This document shows, piece after piece, positions 45,860 through 54,288 of a stretch of DNA of 64,000 nt. The stretch's first letter is position 1; every line of letters starts with the position of its first letter. Under the pieces are notes generated by a model. The model was not told the DNA's origin and made no database searches. It saw nothing but the letters and a program-made list of their open reading frames with translations. The position numbers and the translations under genes are program-made. Source of the stretch: Oceanihabitans sp. 2_MG-2023 (GTDB lineage: Bacteria; Bacteroidota; Bacteroidia; Flavobacteriales; Flavobacteriaceae); contig NZ_JAUOQT010000001.1 in the NCBI RefSeq assembly GCF_030547245.1, forward strand, positions 620,001 to 684,000, written 5' to 3'.

Positions 45860-46278
45860 TCAAAAATCTAGTCCTTTTTCTAATTTGGGATCCACAATAA
45901 TATTTCCTTTTAAATAGATTTTTTCCTCTATTAATACCCCTTTTTTAGAATCCATATATTGTGAATAAACCTTCATTTTATATTTACTAATAGAATTAAT
46001 TAGAAAGCTTAAATCTACAGTATCCAGATAAATCCATCTGTTTCTTTTCCACTTTCCAATTTTTACACTATTGGATAAAATCAACCCATTCTTATTTAAA
46101 CGAAAATTTTTATAAAAAGTCAAAGCTACCTTTGACTTTTATACAATAAACAATGTTTCAGTCAATATTGTAATTTCTTCATTATTTAGTCTAACAATTT
46201 TTGAAGACTCTATTACTCGATGCTTACAGCCACACGATAATAAAGTGTAAAAAACAAGATTGAAAATAAGAATTTCAT
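45860..46278 (-). pseudogene. Broken lipoprotein gene (frameshift and in-frame stop)
   Basis: An ATG at 46278 gives MKFLFSILFF. A missing base in a T6 run (46249-46254, minus strand) breaks the frame; adding one T restores a lipobox (YTLLSC) and 30 further residues. The restored frame then meets TAA at 46139-46141, and the same frame stays open after it (KSKVALTFYKNF...) to a TGA at 45860. The last 87 codons alone would need a TTG start inside a hairpin (46111-46142), so I read the whole as one decayed gene of about 138 codons. I do not recognise the family. Programmed frameshift or sequencing error in the T-run are alternatives. Confidence 0.6.
46111..46142. terminator. Perfect inverted repeat inside the pseudogene
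   Basis: AAAAGTCAAAG pairs with CTTTGACTTTT across a 4-base loop (TATAAAAAGTCAAAG on the left side and CTTTGACTTTTATA on the right). It has the form of an intrinsic terminator but lies within the decayed lipoprotein frame, so its role is unclear. Confidence 0.45.
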
Positions 46279-46305
46279 TAAGTTTTAATATTTGTTTAGT
46301 TGTAA

Positions 46306-46997
46306 ATTAAAAAACTCCATTCATGTTGAAATTTTCTTTGGTGTCTATCGGATTCGAACCGCTGTATTAATCTTACTATAAATTTTCTTAAAATTTAAAA
46401 TAAAAAACCCCTCCACTTTTGTTGAAGGTTTTTTGAGGTGTCGTTTCTTTCTTTCGAACTACTGTACAAACCTTACTCTAAATTTCTTAAATTAAAAAAC
46501 TCCATTCATATCGAAATTTTCTTTGGTGTCTATCGGATTCGAACCGCTGTATCAATCTTACTATAAATTTTCTTAAAATTTAAAATAAAAAAAACCTCAA
46601 CTTTTGTTGAAGGTTTCTTGAGGTGTCGTTTCTTTCTTTCGAACTACTGTACAAACCTTACTCTAAATTTCTTAAATTAAAAAACTCCATTCATGTTGAA
46701 ATTTTCTTTGGTGTCTATCGGATTCGAACCGCTGTATCAATCTTACTATAAATTTTCTTAAAATTTAAAATAAAAAAAACCCTCAACTTTTGTTGAAGGT
46801 TTCTTGAGGTGTCGTTTCTTTCTTTCGAACTACTGTACAAACCTTACTCTATTTTTTTTAAATTTCTTAAATTAAAAAACTCCATTCATATTGAAATTTT
46901 CTTTGGTGTCTATCGGATTCGAACCGCTGTATTAATCTTACTATAAATTTTCTTAAAATTTAAAATAAAAAAAACCTTCAACTTTTGTTGAAGGTTT
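46306..46997 (-). repeat. Tandem array of tRNA-Cys 3' halves with terminators
   Basis: Four tandem units of 185, 185, 195 and about 130 bp start at 46306, 46491, 46676 and 46871. Each carries a type-1 fragment matching 25 of 27 bases of the tRNA-Cys T-arm and acceptor end (46340-46366, 46525-46551, 46710-46736, 46905-46931). The first three also carry a diverged type-2 fragment (about 46437, 46622, 46808); in the fourth the corresponding place is the intact tRNA. A hairpin and AT-rich spacer separate the fragments. Type-1 and type-2 halves align with each other, so the base unit is about 90 bp arranged as dimers. Confidence 0.85.
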
Positions 46998-46999
46998 CT
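46970..46999 (-). terminator. tRNA-Cys terminator
   Basis: Leftward, AAACCTTCAAC pairs with GTTGAAGGTTT over a 4-base loop (46972-46982 with 46987-46997) and is followed by eight Ts, right after the tRNA-Cys 3' end. The same hairpin is repeated with one or two mismatches in the other units. Confidence 0.8.
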
Positions 47000-47001
47000 T
47001 G

Positions 47002-47072
47002 AGGTGTCGAGCGGATTCGAACCGCTGTAGATGGTGTTGCAGACCACTGCCTAGCCACTCGGCCACGACACC
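47002..47072 (-). tRNA. tRNA-Cys (GCA anticodon)
   Basis: Leftward from 47072, GGTGTCG pairs with CGACACC at 47009-47003, with discriminator T at 47002 as expected for Cys. The D arm (GGCCGAGTGGCTAGGC), anticodon stem GTGGT/ACCAT with loop CTGCAAC, and T arm AGCGG/CCGCT with TTCGAAT are intact. CCA is not encoded. The neighbouring array is made from its 3' half. Confidence 0.94.
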
Positions 47073-47168
47073 TTTTGTTCTCATAAAAAAGGTGATTTTA
47101 TACTTTTAATGTAGAAAACCCATTATTTATAACGAGAAGGCAAATATAAAAATAATTCCCTTTTTACG

Positions 47169-47540
47169 CTATTTAGATGTACTTTTTCTTTTTTCGGTAA
47201 TTTCAATCGTTACCATTTCTACATCTCCACCAATTGGAGGGTTAATTTTACTCACTGCAACTGTAGCAATAGTAACTAATTTATCTTCATTAAAAACACG
47301 AGTTAAAATACGTTTTGCAACGGTTTCTAATAAATGAGAAGGTTTTGCCATTTCTTCACGAATCACTTTATTTAAAAACACATAATCCACAGTATCTTTT
47401 AAATCGTCTGTGTTTGCACTTTTTTGTAAATCGGCTTTTACCTTAATATCTACACGATAATCGCTACCAATTTTTGTCTCTTCGGTTAAGCAACCATGAT
47501 GTGCAAAAACACGAATATTTTCTACTTTAATTATTCCCAT
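47169..47540 (-). CDS. folB: Dihydroneopterin aldolase
   Basis: FolB cleaves 7,8-dihydroneopterin to 6-hydroxymethyl-dihydropterin and glycolaldehyde in folate synthesis. The opening IKVENIRVFAHHGCLTEETKIG contains the conserved FYGxHG-like segment, followed by DTVDYVFLNKVIREEM with the active-site lysine region and HLLETVAKRI. Length 123 is normal. Confidence 0.93.
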   Translation of the reverse strand: MGIIKVENIRVFAHHGCLTEETKIGSDYRVDIKVKADLQKSANTDDLKDTVDYVFLNKVIREEMAKPSHLLETVAKRILTRVFNEDKLVTIATVAVSKINPPIGGDVEMVTIEITEKRKSTSK

Positions 47541-47606
47541 AGCGCAAAAGTAGTATAATACATTACACTAAAGATAAAATATGTAATGTATTTTAAAATA
47601 GAATTA

Positions 47607-47816
47607 TTAGTTTGTAAATAAATCAAATATATTACTTATAGCACTTGTTTTTGCTTTGTAAAACTCAGTATAAGTACAGTTATTACAGGTTACCGAAGTG
47701 TATTTTTGCGATTGTACATCAAATATTTTTGACCAAGTTCCTCCTGTTGCTCGCATTTGCCCAGTAGTATAAGAATTGTTATTACATTTTGGACAATGAT
47801 AGTTAATGTGTTCCAT
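47607..47816 (-). CDS. Zinc-ribbon protein (DUF2082-like)
   Basis: The start is ATG 47814-47816, giving MEHINYHCPKCNNNSY; the frame upstream has no sign of coding. Two CxxC pairs (HCPKC and TCNNC) with GGTWSKIFDVQSQKYTSVTC between fit the single zinc-ribbon family of 65-70 residues that is thought to bind nucleic acid. It is divergent from glnS. Confidence 0.75.
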   Translation of the reverse strand: MEHINYHCPKCNNNSYTTGQMRATGGTWSKIFDVQSQKYTSVTCNNCTYTEFYKAKTSAISNIFDLFTN

Positions 47817-47877
47817 AATTTTTGTTGATTTACTGATAAGTCTAAATTCCTCAAAAAAGTTACAAAATTTATACTTA

Positions 47878-47906
47878 TTTGTAAATACATAGTTACTATA
47901 AATTTG
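47878..47906 (+). promoter_or_regulatory. glnS promoter
   Basis: TTTG at 47878-47881 (-33 like) is 17 bases before TAAATTTG at 47899-47906 (TAnnTTTG). The ATG follows after 37 bases. A second TAGTTTTG at 47909-47916 also fits the -7 consensus. Confidence 0.5.
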
Positions 47907-47943
47907 ACTAGTTTTGTATTTCAGTTTATAAAGCAAAATAATT

Positions 47944-49944
47944 ATGTCTGAAGAAGCTAAAGCGCTCCATTTTATTGAGCATATTGTAGAAGAAGATTTA
48001 CAAAACGGAATGCCAAAAGAGCATCTACGTTTTCGTTTTCCACCAGAACCAAATGGCTATTTACATATTGGTCATACCAAAGCAATTGGTATTAGTTTTG
48101 GTTTAGGTGAAAAATACAATGCACCTGTAAACCTTCGTTTTGATGATACCAATCCAGCAAAAGAAGAACAAGAATATGTAGACGCTATTAAGCGTGATAT
48201 TGCTTGGTTAGGGTATCAATGGGCAAATGAAGTATATTCATCAGATTATTTTAAACAGTTATATGATTGGGCTATACAACTAATAAAAGAAGGTAAAGCT
48301 TATGTAGACTCGCAATCTAGCGAAGCCATGGCAGAACAAAAAGGAACACCTACACAAGTTGGTACAAATAGCCCGTTTAGAGATAGAAGTGTAGATGAAA
48401 ATTTAGACTTATTTCTTCGTATGAAAAACGGAGAATTTAAAGCAGGTGAGCATATTTTACGTGCAAAAATAGACATGGAAGATCCAAACATGCTTATGCG
48501 AGATCCTATCATGTATCGCGTTATGCATGCACATCACCATAGAACAGGAAACGATTGGTGTATTTACCCAATGTACGATTGGACGCATGGTGAGAGTGAT
48601 TATATCGAGCAAATTTCACATTCCCTATGTTCATTAGAGTTTAAACCGCATCGTAAATTATACGATTGGTTTAAAGAACAAGTATATCCATTAAGCGCTA
48701 GCAAATATCCATTGTTACCAAAACAAAGAGAATTTGCGCGTTTAAATTTAAGTTATACCATTATGAGTAAGCGAAAGCTTCTTAAATTGGTGGAAGAAGG
48801 AATTGTTTCTGGTTGGGACGATCCTAGAATGCCAACTATTTCTGGTTTACGAAGAAGAGGTTATACGCCAAATTCTATAAGAAATTTTATAGAAAAAGTA
48901 GGAGTAGCAAAACGTGAAAATGTTATTGATGTTTCGCTTTTAGAATTTTGTATTCGTGAAGATTTAAATAAAGTAGCACCCAGAGTAATGGCTGTTTTAG
49001 ATCCATTAAAAGTGGTAATAACTAATTATCCTGAAGATAAAGAAGAATGGTTTGAAGCAGAAAACAACCCCGAAGATGCTACAGCTGGTAGCCGAAAAGT
49101 GCCTTTTTCAAAAGAAATTTATATTGAAAAAAATGACTTTAAAGAAGAAGCTAGTACTAAGTTTTTTAGATTAAAACTGGGAGGTGAGGTACGACTTAAA
49201 AATGCCTATATCATTAAAGCTGAAAGTGTAGCTAAAGATGCTAATGGAAACATCACGGAAGTACATTGTACCTATTCTAAGGATACTACTAAAAAAGTTA
49301 AAGGAACACTACATTGGGTTTCTGTAAAACATGCGGTGCAAGCAGAAGTTAGAGAATATGATCGATTGTTTATTAATGAAGCTCCAGATAACCAAGAAGG
49401 TAAAGATTTTATGGAGTTTATTAACCCTAATTCTTTAAAAGTCACAACCGCATTTGTTGAACCAAGTTTAACTGAAGCTAAAGTTGGGGAGCAGTTTCAA
49501 TTTCAACGTTTGGGTTATTTTAATGTAGATAATGATACTACTTCAAATAAACTAGTATTTAATAAAACTGTAGGTTTAAGAGATTCTTGGGCAAAAGTAA
49601 AGCCTAAAGAAAATAATAACCAACAAAAACCACAACAACAAAACCAAAGAAAAGCAATTAGCGTAATTCAACAATTTGGTAAGAAATACACCAATCTTCC
49701 TGAAGAAAAACAACTAAAAGTAAGAGCAGAAATACTAGAATTAGCCAAAGATGTTTCTTATGAAGAATTAGAACCTCTTTTTGCAACAGCAGTAAAAAAA
49801 GCTGGAACTAGAATAGGAGTCATGTTAACTTTAAGTGTTTTATTAGAAAAAGGTTTAGAAAAAAATGATGTTATAAACGATTTTATAACGAAAGCACTAG
49901 AGGACAAAAATGAGTTGTTAGTTGCAGAAGCTTCTAAACTTTAA
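47944..49944 (+). CDS. glnS: Glutaminyl-tRNA synthetase with C-terminal extension
   Basis: GlnS charges tRNA-Gln directly. The HIGH-type motif is PPEPNGYLHIGHTKA, the Gln-specific pocket region is present, and the KMSKS-type loop is TIMSKRKLLKL. The E. coli enzyme has about 554 residues; this one has 666. A Gln/Asn/Lys-rich linker (about 556-572, NNQQKPQQQNQRK) leads to an extra helical domain of about 95 residues (573-666) that I do not recognise with certainty. The presence of gltX at 57.8 kb agrees with separate charging of Glu and Gln. Confidence 0.95.
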   Translation: MSEEAKALHFIEHIVEEDLQNGMPKEHLRFRFPPEPNGYLHIGHTKAIGISFGLGEKYNAPVNLRFDDTNPAKEEQEYVDAIKRDIAWLGYQWANEVYSSDYFKQLYDWAIQLIKEGKAYVDSQSSEAMAEQKGTPTQVGTNSPFRDRSVDENLDLFLRMKNGEFKAGEHILRAKIDMEDPNMLMRDPIMYRVMHAHHHRTGNDWCIYPMYDWTHGESDYIEQISHSLCSLEFKPHRKLYDWFKEQVYPLSASKYPLLPKQREFARLNLSYTIMSKRKLLKLVEEGIVSGWDDPRMPTISGLRRRGYTPNSIRNFIEKVGVAKRENVIDVSLLEFCIREDLNKVAPRVMAVLDPLKVVITNYPEDKEEWFEAENNPEDATAGSRKVPFSKEIYIEKNDFKEEASTKFFRLKLGGEVRLKNAYIIKAESVAKDANGNITEVHCTYSKDTTKKVKGTLHWVSVKHAVQAEVREYDRLFINEAPDNQEGKDFMEFINPNSLKVTTAFVEPSLTEAKVGEQFQFQRLGYFNVDNDTTSNKLVFNKTVGLRDSWAKVKPKENNNQQKPQQQNQRKAISVIQQFGKKYTNLPEEKQLKVRAEILELAKDVSYEELEPLFATAVKKAGTRIGVMLTLSVLLEKGLEKNDVINDFITKALEDKNELLVAEASKL

Positions 49945-50075
49945 TTTTTTTTTTTAATAAATAGGAGAAATAAATTACTACCTTAGTAATCTATTATTTT
50001 ATTTATTAAACGCTATTAATCAACCATTAAATGAGGTATAAAAGAGTTTTACTTTAAGTACCTCTTAAGTACATT

Positions 50076-53000
50076 ATGAAAAAACGAAACCAACCTAAAG
50101 GCCTTTTTGGCATGCTTTGTTATGTCTTTATTGCAATAATTTTCTTGAATTGTAATATTACTCAAGCGCAAAATTCAAATTCTATTTACTTCCAAGATGA
50201 GGTAATAAACATGCCAAATAATATAGATTCTTTTAATTGGGTGGATATGCCAGAATCTGCAAAATTTAGAAATGGTTATTTTGGATGGCTGCAATTTAAT
50301 GAAACACCTTCTCAAAATATTCAAGATCAATTTAAAGTTAGAAAACTAAAACTTATCGCTTATTATCCCGATAAAACGTATCTTTTTTATTTCCCAAAGT
50401 ATACCAATATAGATTACTTAAAACTGTCTGGAGTACGTTCTATTATTCCTATTAAAAACAGTTTTAAAAAATCCTTAAATATTAAATCGAATACCATCGA
50501 TGATTATGCTATGCAAGGAAATAAAGTGCTTATTATGTTAGAGCATTATGATTTTATTAATAAGGATTTTGTAATTACAGAATTATCAAAAATAGGAGCA
50601 GTAACCATTCAAGAAAATTATAAAGGGCATCATTTTTTACAAATAGCAGTTCCTTATGCAGAAATAGATGCTGTTGTATCTAAATCTTTTGTAAAATGGG
50701 TAGAACTTATTCCTGCACCTGCAGTTAAAGAAGATGATAGAGGGCGAAATTTACATAGAGCATCTAATCTAGATTCGCAAACATCAATCGGAAGAAATTA
50801 TACAGGAGCTGGTATTGGTGTATTAGTTAGAGATGATGGTGTTGTAGGACCACATATTGATTTTCAAGGAAGAATAGATAACTCAGCAACAACAACAACA
50901 GGAAATACTCATGGAGATGGGGTTGCTGGAATTCTAACAGGAGCAGGGAATTTAGACCCACGAAAAAGAGGAATGGCAGCAGGTGCTAACCTCTATGTAA
51001 CTAATTATGTTGCTTCCTTTTTAGACCCAGAAACTACAACTTTAATTAATAATGGATCGGTTCAAATAACAAACTCTTCTTATGGAGATGGATGTAATGA
51101 TGGATATACTACTATTTCAAATACGGTAGATGCACAAATAAATACCACGCCTTCTTTATTGCATGTATTTTCTACAGGTAATTCTGGAACTAGTAACTGT
51201 GGTTATGGTGCAGGATCTGGTTGGGGAAATATTACAGGAGGGCATAAACAAGGTAAAAATGTTATAGCAACAGCTAACACATACTTTGACGGTACGTTAG
51301 CTACTTCTAGTAGTCATGGACCAGCAACTGACGGTCGTATTAAACCAGATATTACAGCGCATGGACAAGATCAAGAATCTGCAGCAGAAAATAATACCTA
51401 TCAAACTTTTGGTGGTACTTCTGGAGCAGCACCAGGTATCGCTGGAGTATCTGCTCAATTATATGAAGCGTATGCAGACTTAAATGGTGGCGCATTACCA
51501 GAATCTGCTTTAATTAAAGCAACCTTATTAAATACAGCAAATGATTATGGAAATATTGGACCTGATTTTAGTTTTGGTTGGGGTATGGTAAACGGACTGC
51601 AAGCTGTAAAATTAATAGAACAAGGACGTTATATAAATAGTACAGTGACACAAGGAGTAAATAATAACCATTTAATGTATGTACCAGCAAATACTGCACA
51701 AATCCGTTTTATGGTGTATTGGAGTGATGAAGCAGCAGCTCCAGCAGCTTCTCCTGCTTTAGTAAATGACTTAGACCTAGTAGTAACAGCTCCAGGAGGA
51801 GCTACTCATTTACCATGGGTTTTAGATACAACACCAAATGCAGCAGCATTAAGCACACCTGCAACAACAGGAGTAGACCGTTTGAACAATATGGAACAAG
51901 TTTTAATTAATAATCCAACTGCTGGAGCATACAATATTAACATAGCGGGATTTAATGTTCCAATTGGTCCTCAAAAATATTATGTGGTTTATGAAATTGT
52001 TACAAATGGGTTAACACTTACGTATCCAATTGGAGGAGAAAAATTGGAGCCAGGAACCCAAGAGGTAATTCATTGGGATGCCGTAAATACAACAGGATCT
52101 ACAGACCTAGAATACTCTATAGATAATGGGGCAAGTTGGACAGCAATTACATCTGTTGCTGCAACAACAACAAATTATACATGGACTGTACCATCCACTA
52201 TTTCTGGTACTTGTTTAGTTAGAATTTCTAATGGCACTTTATCCGATCAAAGTATAGATAATTTTTCTATTGCAGAAAGAGTATCAGGTGTTAATATTAC
52301 CCAAATTTGTCCTACAGAAGTAACAGTGACCTGGAATGCTGTTACAGATGCCACATCGTATGATGTATATTTTTTAGGGGAAAAGTTTATGGAAGTAGTA
52401 GGAACTACAACAGCAACATCCTTAGCGATTCCTATTACAGACCCTTTTACGCCAATTTGGGTGGCTGTTAGCCCTAAAGGAGGAAATAACTGGGAAGGAT
52501 TAATTAGCAATGCAGTAAATTATGCAGGTGGTGGTTTATTTAATTGCCCGTTAAGTAAAGATTTATCGGTTACAACAATTCATAATACTTCTGCTGATTT
52601 TATCACCATCTGTAATGCCGATCCAGTTATTATTTCTGCAGCTATTAGCAATGAAGGTACAGACCCACAATCTAATTTTATGATTTCTTACCAAATGGGA
52701 GCAAATCCGGTGGTTGATGAAATGTATTTAGGTACTTTGGCATCCGGAGCTTCCGAGACATTTACTTTTACAACACCTGTAAATTTAACAGCTAATGAGG
52801 AAGATACTTTAAAAGTTTGGACGACACTTATTGGGGATGAGTTTATTAATAATAATGAAAAAACCTTAGATTATTTTGCGCAGGTAAGCGGAACAGTACT
52901 AGATATAGAAGAATCTTTTGAAGTAAATGGTTTCGCTCCAACCGGCTGGACAATAAGTAACCCAGATAACGCTAGAACTTGGGTGGAAGCAAGTAATATT

Positions 53001-53702
53001 ATTGGTATCGATGGAAACCTAACAAAAACTGCCTACGTAAATGGAGCTAATTATTCCGGTACAGGACAAGAAGATACTATGACAACGACCTTTTATGATT
53101 TAGATTTTGATGGTACTGCTGAATTAAAATTCGATATAGCAAAAGCACAATGGTCTTCATCTTATAATGATGCTTTTCGTGTGGAAGTTTCTATAGATTG
53201 TGGAGATTCTTTTACGCAAATTTATTTTAAAGATGGCTTGGATTTAGCAACAGTACCTTATACTGATTCTGGATGGTCTCCTGCAAGTGCAGCTAATTGG
53301 CGAACAGAGAATATAGATTTAACACCTTTTATTGGCGAACAAATAGTACTGCGATTTATAAATATAAATAATTACAGTAACAATACTTTTTTAGATAATA
53401 TTAATTTAATTAAAGATGAAAATCCATTATCTATTACAGAAAACACATTAGAGAAAGCAATTTATGTGTATCCAAACCCAGCAAAAGAAATCGTAACTAT
53501 TAGTATTAATACCCAAATAGGTAATTCATATCAATTAGAATTATTTAATAACCTTGGACAAAGCATATCTACTGTTTCTAAAACTCCTTTTAATAATAAT
53601 GCACAACATCGTTTGGATGTTTCAAAATACGCAGCAGGCCTTTATTTTTTAAAAATAAAAGTTAATAATCAAGATATAATTAAGAAATTAATAATAAATT
53701 AA
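50076..53702 (+). CDS. Large subtilase with type IX secretion C-terminal domain
   Basis: A signal-like N-terminus (about 11-30) precedes the S8 domain with Asp in VRDDGVVGPHIDF, His in NTHGDGVAG and Ser in GGTSGAAPGIAG (about residues 254, 279, 449). A beta-sandwich and an Ig/FN3-like region follow. Then comes a CARDB-like segment (about 855-940, IISAAISNEGTDPQSNF) and a MAM/cleaved-adhesin-like unit (about 955-1120). The last about 75 residues (YVYPNPAKEIVTISI ... GLYFLKIKVNNQDIIKKLIIN) are the T9SS type A sorting domain. Secreted by the type IX system and anchored or released outside the cell. Confidence 0.92.
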   Translation: MKKRNQPKGLFGMLCYVFIAIIFLNCNITQAQNSNSIYFQDEVINMPNNIDSFNWVDMPESAKFRNGYFGWLQFNETPSQNIQDQFKVRKLKLIAYYPDKTYLFYFPKYTNIDYLKLSGVRSIIPIKNSFKKSLNIKSNTIDDYAMQGNKVLIMLEHYDFINKDFVITELSKIGAVTIQENYKGHHFLQIAVPYAEIDAVVSKSFVKWVELIPAPAVKEDDRGRNLHRASNLDSQTSIGRNYTGAGIGVLVRDDGVVGPHIDFQGRIDNSATTTTGNTHGDGVAGILTGAGNLDPRKRGMAAGANLYVTNYVASFLDPETTTLINNGSVQITNSSYGDGCNDGYTTISNTVDAQINTTPSLLHVFSTGNSGTSNCGYGAGSGWGNITGGHKQGKNVIATANTYFDGTLATSSSHGPATDGRIKPDITAHGQDQESAAENNTYQTFGGTSGAAPGIAGVSAQLYEAYADLNGGALPESALIKATLLNTANDYGNIGPDFSFGWGMVNGLQAVKLIEQGRYINSTVTQGVNNNHLMYVPANTAQIRFMVYWSDEAAAPAASPALVNDLDLVVTAPGGATHLPWVLDTTPNAAALSTPATTGVDRLNNMEQVLINNPTAGAYNINIAGFNVPIGPQKYYVVYEIVTNGLTLTYPIGGEKLEPGTQEVIHWDAVNTTGSTDLEYSIDNGASWTAITSVAATTTNYTWTVPSTISGTCLVRISNGTLSDQSIDNFSIAERVSGVNITQICPTEVTVTWNAVTDATSYDVYFLGEKFMEVVGTTTATSLAIPITDPFTPIWVAVSPKGGNNWEGLISNAVNYAGGGLFNCPLSKDLSVTTIHNTSADFITICNADPVIISAAISNEGTDPQSNFMISYQMGANPVVDEMYLGTLASGASETFTFTTPVNLTANEEDTLKVWTTLIGDEFINNNEKTLDYFAQVSGTVLDIEESFEVNGFAPTGWTISNPDNARTWVEASNIIGIDGNLTKTAYVNGANYSGTGQEDTMTTTFYDLDFDGTAELKFDIAKAQWSSSYNDAFRVEVSIDCGDSFTQIYFKDGLDLATVPYTDSGWSPASAANWRTENIDLTPFIGEQIVLRFININNYSNNTFLDNINLIKDENPLSITENTLEKAIYVYPNPAKEIVTISINTQIGNSYQLELFNNLGQSISTVSKTPFNNNAQHRLDVSKYAAGLYFLKIKVNNQDIIKKLIIN

Positions 53703-53731
53703 GGTCTTTTAACTAACTAAAAACTTAAAAA

Positions 53732-54217
53732 ATGGAACAATTTATTAACCCTTGGGCAATTCCTGTTGCAGCAGTTGCAGCTTTAGTAATAGGAGCAATT
53801 TGGTATAACCCAAAAGTATTTGGAAGTATTTGGATGCGCGAATCTGGTATGACGGAAGAGAAAATGAAGGGTGGAAATATGGCAAAAATCTTTGGATTAT
53901 CTTTAGTTTTTGCAGCTATGTTGGCCGTATTATTAATGAATTTCACCAACCACCAATGGGGAGCTGTTGGTATGATAGGAGGAGACCCAGAAGTGGCACT
54001 ACCATCTTTTGAAGCTTTTATGGCAGATTATGGCAATGCTTTTAGAACTTTTAAACATGGCGCATTGCATGGTACTATGTTTGGTATCTTTGGTGCGTTA
54101 CCAATTATAGGAACAATAGCATTGTTTGAGCGTAAAAGCGCAAAATATATTTTTATTAATTCGGGGTATTGGATTGTTACGCTTGGCGTAATGGGAGCTT
54201 TACTTTGTGGTTTGTAA
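53732..54217 (+). CDS. DUF1761 membrane protein
   Basis: The 161-residue protein has about four helices and the DUF1761 signature (IGAIWYNPKVFGSIWM near residues 21-36). Function unknown. It follows the T9SS subtilase by 29 bases and is followed by its own terminator. Confidence 0.85.
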   Translation: MEQFINPWAIPVAAVAALVIGAIWYNPKVFGSIWMRESGMTEEKMKGGNMAKIFGLSLVFAAMLAVLLMNFTNHQWGAVGMIGGDPEVALPSFEAFMADYGNAFRTFKHGALHGTMFGIFGALPIIGTIALFERKSAKYIFINSGYWIVTLGVMGALLCGL

Positions 54218-54242
54218 AATATTGTAATGATTTTATACCTTT

Positions 54243-54275
54243 AAAGACTGAAATTATTTAATTTCAGTCTTTTTT
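54243..54275 (+). terminator. Terminator after the DUF1761 gene
   Basis: AAAGACTGAAATT pairs with AATTTCAGTCTTT through a short loop, and a T-run follows. Confidence 0.85.
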
Positions 54276-54288
54276 ATTTCTCTTTTAT

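Noticed and set aside
46306-46997. CRISPR-like spacing of repeats
   Set aside because: The repeats are about 90-185 bp, the intervals are also repeated, and no cas genes are near, so this is a tandem array and not CRISPR.
46306-46997. Reading each tRNA-like fragment as a tRNA pseudogene
   Set aside because: The fragments contain only the T-arm and acceptor end; a 5' half is missing from every one, so they are fragments and not whole tRNA pseudogenes.
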